A stretch of DNA of 64,000 nucleotides, taken from NCBI GenBank assembly GCA_046299555.1, contig JBKBHS010000002.1, positions 1 through 64,000 on the forward strand, read 5' to 3'. Position numbers and translations under genes: made by a program. This stretch comes from CALKJP01 sp046299555. Lineage in GTDB: Bacteria > Bacteroidota > Bacteroidia > JACCXN01. Shown here piece by piece: positions 59,001-64,000 of this stretch; within the stretch, counting starts at the first letter, position 1; each line of letters begins with the position of its first letter. Under the pieces are notes generated by a model. That model saw only the letters and a list, made by a program, of their open reading frames with translations. It was not told where the DNA came from and did not search any database.

Positions 59001-61078
59001 CTATATAATCGTAAAAAGTTACCAGTATATCCTAATCCACCTATTGATATAGTTCTTCCATTTGCTAGCGTACTAGTTCCACCATTGAATCCAAAGCTAA
59101 CAGAACCTGTAGATGTACTTGTTAATGTTATGTTTTCAGGAAAGTTTGTATTAAAACTACGAGCTAAATCTAGTCCACCTGTATTCGACAAATTAGCTTC
59201 AACAGTTGATAAATATGTTTCCGCTGCAAATAATTGAGAACATTGAATATTTGCTGCGCCTGAAATATTAATTATATGTGCACCTGTAAATATGTTTCCA
59301 CCCCATAAACGATTTCCTCCATTTCCTGACTGATTAAATTGAGTTGTACCAGAAAACGTATTACCAGTTAATTCAATAGCTCTTGCACTTGCTATAACAT
59401 TTCCTCCAAAATTGCAACCTGAGGTAATGTTGGCTTGATTGCCCATTCTTAGTATTGTATTGGCGCCACTAAGGTTTATGTTCTGAGGTGTAGAACCTAT
59501 TTGATTAAATCGATACAAATATAAATATCCATTAGCATAACCTCCCGCACCAACCGAAATTGTTTTGGTAGCTGCTAAGGTAGAGCTACCTCCATTTGCA
59601 CCAAAAAATATCCCACCACCTGCAGCAGCGCTAGTATTATTAATAGTTATATTTTCGGGATATAAAGTATTATGTGTTCTTGAAATGGATACAATACTGG
59701 TATTAGCATTAGTAATTTCAACAGTAGAATTAAATATATCAGCACTTATAACGCTTGAAAATCTAAATTCACCGATACCTGAATTATTAATAGAAACTGC
59801 ACCATTGAAAAAGTTGCCTCCACAATCATCTGCCGTAGCTCCTGTTTTTGAAAAAGTATGAGTAATTCCATTAAATGTGCTTTGCTGTATGGTAAGTCTT
59901 CCTGAATTAAAGTTGACACTGTTTGCATTAAATATACATGGACTACCTGCTGCACCAATAAATAAAGAAGCAGTTGACGAAAATAATAAGGTTTGATTAG
60001 TACTTCCCAATTGTGTGAAATTTTGAATTGAAAAAGCACCAGAGTTAAAACCAAAAGCGCCTACAGAAATAGTTCTGCCATTTGCAAGGGTTGAAGTTCC
60101 TGTTCCATTTGTAATAGCTATACTTCCTGTAGAATTATTATTTACAATCACATTGTGATTAAATGTAACTGTTCCGTCTCTACCAATATCAAATGCTGCT
60201 GCTGCTGGTCCTGAAATTCTATTACACACTAAAGGTCCATTAAAAGTACAATTGGTTCCTGCATCAAAAGCAAATTGTATATCTGTACTTGCAGAATTTA
60301 TTGTGGCATAAACAGTATCATTAAAAATACATGATGCGCTTCCAAATCTAGCAGGCTGAATTCTATCATGAGAATTAACAGAGCCATTGGCATTAAATTC
60401 AACCACTCCATTAAATACTGCAGAACCGCTTTGTGGTACTCTAATTCGCGCAGTTCCTGTAATGGTAAAAATAGCTCGACCATTAAAAATATCAGTTGGG
60501 TCACCATTATTTGAACCTAAATAGATATCTCCATTATTTCCATTAATATCATCACTAGCATTTAAAAGTGTGAAATTTCCATTAAAGGTATTTCCTCCTC
60601 TCCAACCATCAATAACGCTTGAACCAACAATTTTTGTAAAATTTACATCATTATTAAATGTTGTTCTTTGAGCTCTTATACTTAAGGTGTTTGCTATTAC
60701 TTGAGGATTTATTGTTGGTCCTGATCCGGTTGTGCCAAAATATGCATTTGTACCACTGCAATTAATAATGCCTGTTCCATTTACTGTACCTAAATTAAAA
60801 ACGGCATTACCATTAATGTTTAGTGTAAAAGAACCTACATTTAATGTGCCATTATTCATGGTTAAATTATTAACTGTAGTAGTAGCAGTAAGATTACACG
60901 GATTAGCACCGGTTACAATTATTACATTATCAATAGTTGTAGGAACACCAGAGGGAGCCCAATTTGAGGATGTATTCCAGTCAGAAGAAGAACTTCCATT
61001 CCATGTATAGGTAATTTGAGCTTGTGAAGCAATATTTATTAAAGAAAATAAAATATAAAAGAATATTGCTTTTTTCAT
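56018..61078 (-). CDS. Giant repeat surface protein with T9SS type A sorting domain
   Basis: A 1686-residue exported protein, very rich in Asn, Thr, Ser and Gly. A signal peptide (cleavage near SQAQ) is followed by a short TWNGSSSSDWNTSSNW domain (about 22-60). Then comes a body of six degenerate repeats of about 170-225 residues. Each has a segment like TISVGAGGYANG...RFNQIGSTPQ (centres near 354, 524, 693, 870, 1069, 1293), then a gradient of beta strands and a F-N-G-x-T/S turn. This pattern suits a right-handed parallel beta-helix. From about 1350 there is a calyx-type VNFTAEPKEKKVILYWTT segment and a type A sorting domain (FPNPSNGYISISNL, YTLQI, FVNKLIKE). Function likely adhesive or structural. 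Confidence 0.9.
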   Translation of the reverse strand: MKKAIFFYILFSLINIASQAQITYTWNGSSSSDWNTSSNWAPSGVPTTIDNVIIVTGANPCNLTATTTVNNLTMNNGTLNVGSFTLNINGNAVFNLGTVNGTGIINCSGTNAYFGTTGSGPTINPQVIANTLSIRAQRTTFNNDVNFTKIVGSSVIDGWRGGNTFNGNFTLLNASDDINGNNGDIYLGSNNGDPTDIFNGRAIFTITGTARIRVPQSGSAVFNGVVEFNANGSVNSHDRIQPARFGSASCIFNDTVYATINSASTDIQFAFDAGTNCTFNGPLVCNRISGPAAAAFDIGRDGTVTFNHNVIVNNNSTGSIAITNGTGTSTLANGRTISVGAFGFNSGAFSIQNFTQLGSTNQTLLFSSTASLFIGAAGSPCIFNANSVNFNSGRLTIQQSTFNGITHTFSKTGATADDCGGNFFNGAVSINNSGIGEFRFSSVISADIFNSTVEITNANTSIVSISRTHNTLYPENITINNTSAAAGGGIFFGANGGSSTLAATKTISVGAGGYANGYLYLYRFNQIGSTPQNINLSGANTILRMGNQANITSGCNFGGNVIASARAIELTGNTFSGTTQFNQSGNGGNRLWGGNIFTGAHIINISGAANIQCSQLFAAETYLSTVEANLSNTGGLDLARSFNTNFPENITLTSTSTGSVSFGFNGGTSTLANGRTISIGGLGYTGNFLRLYSFNQIGTTPQILNLSGSASQIELGSPTNIAYGCNFGGNLTVTAVNFVITSSVFNGNCIFTKTGSGANNDLNGNNIFNGSLNFTNNCSVANVYVRMSNIFGSDTYNGITTLSTSCSGGGFIMARVFNGDFNENIICNSTNNGIIYFGVGNSNLGIATLAANKTISLGTFTDNGILGFRRFNQIGNTTQTLTTSGTASIEFGATIASGVTNSFSNWDGNVVVTTAGYTSINNSNFQRNFTSIARNYLNVVNSNFNITTGNTSLFRNGGTTNDDLGGNNVYNGNFTFSNSGSGRYRSGVTAYGGDTYNSNVNIINSGTGTISLAYNNGSNPIAGNLDLSSSNTGTIFFGEAATSNATTLSGFINVSSGNYINGNINLRFLTQNSGTNNITGTASALALTFNNCIINGALNITHSGSTTLTNSTFNDILNTTNSGTTTVTTSTFNGDVTMLNTNTTSLRSSTYNSTNNITSTSFILGGTLAQGNTFNGASTFNKTGTSNDDTNGGNVFNAQSTFNTNNATGRWRLAVNSSDNFNANAFFNQNAAGLLQPAYDFNCNFAGNITVSSPTGTAITFGANTGRATLVGTNVQSINLAGNGNFPIFRRLTSNKTSNHTILNTSIEISTELNLTSGNIHSSASNLLIMLNASTIAAVSDASFVNGPVRKIGNQAFTFPIGKEGNYYNMHYYNAYRPISISALSNTTHHFTAEYFMEDPHPSYNHGSLGAGLANISNCEYWILDRTNGTSNVNVTLSYKDFAPAVNCSGVNNQTDLRVARWNGTQWVSHGNGGTTGTITNGTVVTSAPVTTFSPFTLASSNAANNPLPIELVNFTAEPKEKKVILYWTTASEINNDYFDVQKSIDGVNFETFATVKGAGNSSQLLNYSQTDYNPYEGTSYYRLKQVDFDGTVSYSKIVAVNFRQNNLNISIFPNPSNGYISISNLDDNIIYTLQIFDVSGKLIDYKIIDKNSASSINISHLSSGFYTLQIHSDNQPIFVNKLIKE

Positions 61079-61113
61079 AATTATGTAATTATATTTTTCA
61101 AATTTTAAAAAAA

Positions 61114-61800
61114 TTATTTTAAAATAAAATTTAATGGTCTAAATACGGTTTCGAGCGGATAAAATTCAGTTTTATTTTTAATGAGTTGATTGCATATAAA
61201 ATTTGAAATTTGATTTATTTCTAACGAATGTTTTGTATCCGGAATTGGTTTATAATCTTGCTTTTCATAAAAAGGTGAATTAATAATATCGGGTATAATT
61301 AACGAAAATTTAACATCTTGTTTTCTGTATTGTTCGAACATATTATGCATAAAATGATGAAAGGCAGCTTTAGAAGCTCCATAATAATTATTCCATCGTT
61401 TTATGTCTTTGCCGGAATAACTTCCAACACCAATTACCAAACCTTTTGTTTTTATTAATCCATTTATACACATTCTGAAAATAAGGGCATGTGATGTAAA
61501 GTTTAATTGAATGAGTTTTTGTATTTCATCTATTTGATAGGCTTCAGCAGGTTTAATGGTATTGGCTCCGGCATTTAAAACAATGATATCAAATTTATAT
61601 TTAGATAATGAATGATTAAGCTTTTTAACTTCGGTATAATTTGATAAATCGCAAGTTATTTGATGAAGTAATGGATGATGATTAATTTTTCTACGTGCAA
61701 TTCCTACAATTTCATATTCATTCGTACTTAATAAATCTTCTACGATGTGTTTCCCTAATCCGCTGCTGTGTCCGGTAATTAATATTTTTTTTCTATTCAT
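61114..61800 (-). CDS. Short-chain dehydrogenase/reductase in the SPL-like operon
   Basis: A 228-residue SDR with TGHSSGLG (residues 8-15) as nucleotide loop, NAGANT, the catalytic GSYSG serine and YYGASKAAFHHF with the Tyr-x-x-x-Lys pair. An ARRK segment after strand 2 suggests NADPH. It overlaps the 3' end of the spore-photoproduct-lyase-like gene by 8 bp (ATGAATAG), so it is translationally coupled to it. The substrate is unknown; the coupling suggests it acts with the radical SAM enzyme. Confidence 0.9.
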   Translation of the reverse strand: MNRKKILITGHSSGLGKHIVEDLLSTNEYEIVGIARRKINHHPLLHQITCDLSNYTEVKKLNHSLSKYKFDIIVLNAGANTIKPAEAYQIDEIQKLIQLNFTSHALIFRMCINGLIKTKGLVIGVGSYSGKDIKRWNNYYGASKAAFHHFMHNMFEQYRKQDVKFSLIIPDIINSPFYEKQDYKPIPDTKHSLEINQISNFICNQLIKNKTEFYPLETVFRPLNFILK

Positions 61801-62788
61801 ATACTACATACTTTTTGAAATTGATATCGTTTAGTTTTTGTGTTATAACATTAATTAATTTGTCGCTGTCATTTTTTCTATAACTAATAACACCATCGTA
61901 AACTTGATATCTGAATTGATACAATTCGTTATTATTGTTTGATTTTTTTATGTTAGCAAAAAATTTCTCATTCATTCTAAAAGTTCCAATTGAAATTAAA
62001 TGAATAGCACTAAAGTCGATTTTTTGATTTAATTCATCCATAAAATCGGAATATATTTTTTCAAATTGAGGAATGTATATAAGAGGATCTATACAAAGCA
62101 TTACTTTTCTGTTATCATTTATCGCTTTGTTAATTGCTTTTATTCTTTGATTTAAATTAGGCGTTAAAGGTTCAAATTTTTTAATGATTTTATCCGGCAA
62201 AAGCGACCAAGCAAAAATGGCATTTTCAATATGAGGATAGTTTTCAAAATGTATGGTTTGCGATGATTTTGTTCTGATTTCGATTGTTAAATTAGGATTA
62301 ACTGCTGCAAAATTAATCCATTCTTTACAATAAGGGTAAAGATGCTCTATTGCTGCCAAATCAGTATCATAAGAAAGTGCAAAATATATTTTTTTATCAG
62401 TCTTATTAGTTATTAATTGTTTACACGCTTCAATAAAATCAGAGTTGTTTACAAATAATACAATATGAGCACTGTTAAACATTCCCTGCAAATAGCAATA
62501 GCTACAATCGTACAAACAATTTATGGCTAAGGTATTGTAATAAAATTCGTCAAATCCGAAATGCGATGTTAAATAACTTCCATTGTAATAAAAATTATCT
62601 TCTTTTTGAGCCAAAATTATTTTTTGAATTGATTTTTCAAAACGCCAATCGGCATTTGTTTGATTTAGCACATCTTTGTAATGTTCAATAACAATAATTT
62701 TTTCTGGATTTATCTTATTAATAATACGATTAACAGCAGGCGTATTTAAAATTTTTTCTTCTACGTAAATTACTTTTTTAAAAAGCAT
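61793..62788 (-). CDS. Spore-photoproduct-lyase-like radical SAM protein
   Basis: A 331-residue radical SAM enzyme resembling SPL, which in Bacillus repairs the UV spore photoproduct. The cluster motif CLYDCSYCYLQ has Cys91, Cys95 and Cys98, as in SPL. Alignable segments are FALSYDTDLAAIEHLYPY (about 136-153), FEPLTPNLNQRIKAINKA (about 210-228) and LCIDPLIYIPQFEKIYSDF. Against the B. subtilis sequence as I recall it, the position of the essential hydrogen-donor Cys141 is Tyr140 here (SYDTD). If that alignment is right, the reaction may differ. It overlaps the upstream nucleosidase-like gene by 11 bp and the downstream SDR gene by 8 bp. Confidence 0.85.
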   Translation of the reverse strand: MLFKKVIYVEEKILNTPAVNRIINKINPEKIIVIEHYKDVLNQTNADWRFEKSIQKIILAQKEDNFYYNGSYLTSHFGFDEFYYNTLAINCLYDCSYCYLQGMFNSAHIVLFVNNSDFIEACKQLITNKTDKKIYFALSYDTDLAAIEHLYPYCKEWINFAAVNPNLTIEIRTKSSQTIHFENYPHIENAIFAWSLLPDKIIKKFEPLTPNLNQRIKAINKAINDNRKVMLCIDPLIYIPQFEKIYSDFMDELNQKIDFSAIHLISIGTFRMNEKFFANIKKSNNNNELYQFRYQVYDGVISYRKNDSDKLINVITQKLNDINFKKYVVYE

Positions 62789-63617
62789 ATAGGGAATCTA
62801 AAAATATTTCAAACAATTGATTATTTGTTTTTTTGTTTTTTGATAGTTGCAATTTGAAATTATCCAATTTATTTAAAGCCTTATCTAAACTTTGATAATT
62901 TAAATAATATTTAATTGCAGTTAAAAGCTGATTTTTCTGGTATGAAGTAATTTTTAATTGATTTATTTTATCTGAAATTAATGTATTTCTTTCAAGTAAA
63001 TTCTCATCAATTAAATGTTTTTTTAAATGTTCAATTAAAGTGTTAATCTTTTCTAAAACTTTTCTAAAATCATTATTGTAATTAATCTGAAGATTTTTGG
63101 CATCTAAAAATTTATATCCGCTGTCGCTTATATATTTGAATGAATGTATGAAATGATTTTGTTGATAAAATTGAACAGATTTTGAAAAACTATATCCTTC
63201 CATATCAAACATGTATTCTGGATATTTATTTGTAAGACAACTGTCGGCTATTTCTGTAACAGTAATTAGTTTACTTGATTCAAATGGATATACAATTGAA
63301 GGATAAAATACAAATCGTTGTTTAAACATTTTTATAGTATCGGCATAAAACCAATTATTTAATTGCAATTCCTTTGATGCGGCAATACCAATATTAATAC
63401 ATAAAAAATTCTTTTTTTGTTGATTAAATAAATTAAAAAAAATGGAAATCGAATTTGCCGTATTAATTAATCCTGTTCCGGAAATTATTAAGAAGGTGTT
63501 TTCTTTGTTATAAATTTTAATATTTTTTAGTTGAAAAACTTGTTTAAGCTTATAATATTCAATAAGAGGTTGTGCTTCAAAAAATAAAGCAGTATGAAAT
63601 AAAATATTTAATTCCAT
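62778..63617 (-). CDS. Nucleoside-phosphorylase/nucleosidase-like protein with helical C-terminal domain
   Basis: A 279-residue protein. Residues 1-165 look like the MTA/SAH nucleosidase or purine-nucleoside-phosphorylase fold: an acidic residue in FFEAQPLI near residue 14, the glycine loop LIISGTGLINTA, LCINIGIAAS and DMEGYSF (138-144), which matches the family motif carrying the catalytic Asp. Residues about 180-279 form an additional helical, lysine-rich domain not found in classical members. It abuts mazG without a gap and overlaps the SPL-like gene by 11 bp. A glycosidic-bond reaction is likely; the substrate is unknown. Confidence 0.75.
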   Translation of the reverse strand: MELNILFHTALFFEAQPLIEYYKLKQVFQLKNIKIYNKENTFLIISGTGLINTANSISIFFNLFNQQKKNFLCINIGIAASKELQLNNWFYADTIKMFKQRFVFYPSIVYPFESSKLITVTEIADSCLTNKYPEYMFDMEGYSFSKSVQFYQQNHFIHSFKYISDSGYKFLDAKNLQINYNNDFRKVLEKINTLIEHLKKHLIDENLLERNTLISDKINQLKITSYQKNQLLTAIKYYLNYQSLDKALNKLDNFKLQLSKNKKTNNQLFEIFLDSLYAF

Positions 63618-64000
63618 TTACACTATATTTTTGGATTCGTTCCAATATTTGTCCATTTCTGATAAATTCATATCAGATAATGTTTTACCTTCTTTTCTAC
63701 ATTTTTCTTCCATGTAAGTAAATCGTTTTATAAATTTTTTATTTGTTTTTTCTAACGCATCTTCAGGATTAATACCTATAAAACGTGCATAATTAACTAA
63801 TGAAAAAATTAAATCACCAAACTCTTCTTCAATTTTATCCTGATTGTTTTCTTTTTCTGTTTCTGCTTTAAATTCATTCAATTCTTCCATTACTTTATCC
63901 CACACTTGTTGTTTATTTTCCCAATCAAATCCGACTCCTCGTGCCTTTTCTTGAATTCGAGATGCTTTAATTAATGCCGGTAACGATACCGGTACACCGG
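63618..64000 (-). CDS. mazG: MazG nucleoside triphosphate pyrophosphohydrolase, 5' end outside window
   Basis: The C-terminal 127 codons of a MazG protein. The frame continues past the right edge, and the segment near the edge (SLPALIKASRIQEKARGVGFDWE) is typical of the second MazG domain. The metal-binding EEEFGDLIFSLVNYARFIG is present, as is the terminal LSEMDKYWNESK. MazG hydrolyses non-canonical or surplus NTPs. It is upstream of and touching the nucleosidase-like gene, so it heads a four-gene operon. Confidence 0.95.
   Translation of the reverse strand, partial: GVPVSLPALIKASRIQEKARGVGFDWENKQQVWDKVMEELNEFKAETEKENNQDKIEEEFGDLIFSLVNYARFIGINPEDALEKTNKKFIKRFTYMEEKCRKEGKTLSDMNLSEMDKYWNESKNIV

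Noticed and set aside
57165..61010. Several plus-strand open frames with hydrophobic, Leu/Pro/Val-rich products (57468-57776, 58485-58913, 59565-59861, 60732-61010)
   Set aside because: They are antisense to the Asn/Thr-rich repeats of the giant surface protein; the complement of AAT/ACT codons naturally reads as hydrophobic residues.
1..64000. Mobile elements, prophage or transferred island
   Set aside because: No transposase, integrase, inverted-repeat pair with target duplication or tRNA-linked junction was seen; composition appears even by eye.

Overview
The window is AT-rich chromosomal DNA from a Bacteroidota bacterium. Evidence: proteins with type IX secretion (T9SS) sorting domains of both type A and type B, a PorP/SprF homologue, Bacteroidota-type -7 promoter boxes (TAnnTTTG), almost no Shine-Dalgarno sequences, a fused E1 alpha/beta dehydrogenase, and lineage-restricted families (DUF1599, DUF4412, DUF6580, DUF6272/SiaB, DUF6952, BT_3928-like DoxX). 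The order cannot be fixed from sequence alone; a gliding or adhesive Chitinophagales/Sphingobacteriales-like lineage is a guess. I saw no tRNA, rRNA, insertion sequence, prophage, CRISPR array or replication origin.

Layout. 1-4.7 kb: the end of one and two complete T9SS-exported Asp-box proteins. 4.8-5.2 kb: RNase P RNA. 5.3-15.7 kb: cyclophilin, dihydropteroate synthase, then a plus-strand run (DUF1599, DoxX-thioredoxin-like, DppB-like permease, triosephosphate isomerase, PrmA, a 1490-residue exported protein of unknown function). 15.8-24.0 kb, minus strand: DUF6580 membrane protein, then a unit of a type B adhesin-like protein, a PorP/SprF partner and a TPR/PD40/OmpA-like protein. 24.2-26.7 kb: SiaB-like kinase and an ABC-F ATPase. 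26.7-31.2 kb: lipoprotein, small secreted protein and a large ABC transporter. 31.4-41.5 kb: small Cys protein, DUF4442, SDR, acyltransferase-like protein, MnmE, SucD, two DUF4412-like proteins and two tandem signal peptidases I. 41.7-42.9 kb: rpsF-rpsR-rplI. 42.9-49.0 kb, minus strand: globin/cupin, RluA-type synthase, SmpB, AroE, DUF368, rhodanese, phosphosulfolactate synthase, TPR protein. 49.2-52.5 kb: phosphohexomutase, cysteine desulfurase, MBL hydrolase. 52.6-64 kb, minus strand: small orphan ORF, E1 dehydrogenase, DUF6952/thioredoxin pair, a 1686-residue repeat surface protein, and a MazG / nucleosidase-like / spore-photoproduct-lyase-like / SDR operon.

How the genes fit together: most of the window is core metabolism and translation. 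The accessory content is mostly envelope biology: T9SS cargo, the SprB/SprF/PorE-like unit, signal peptidases, lipoproteins and an ABC exporter. The best candidate for an undescribed system is the last operon (61114-64000). There a spore-photoproduct-lyase homologue in an apparent non-sporulator keeps the iron-sulfur cysteines but appears to lack the catalytic hydrogen-donor cysteine, and it overlaps genes for a nucleosidase-like protein and a short-chain dehydrogenase downstream of MazG. A second notable signal is a Shine-Dalgarno sequence in front of rplI, directly behind the genes for bS6 and bS18, which are part of the pocket that hides the anti-Shine-Dalgarno in this phylum.
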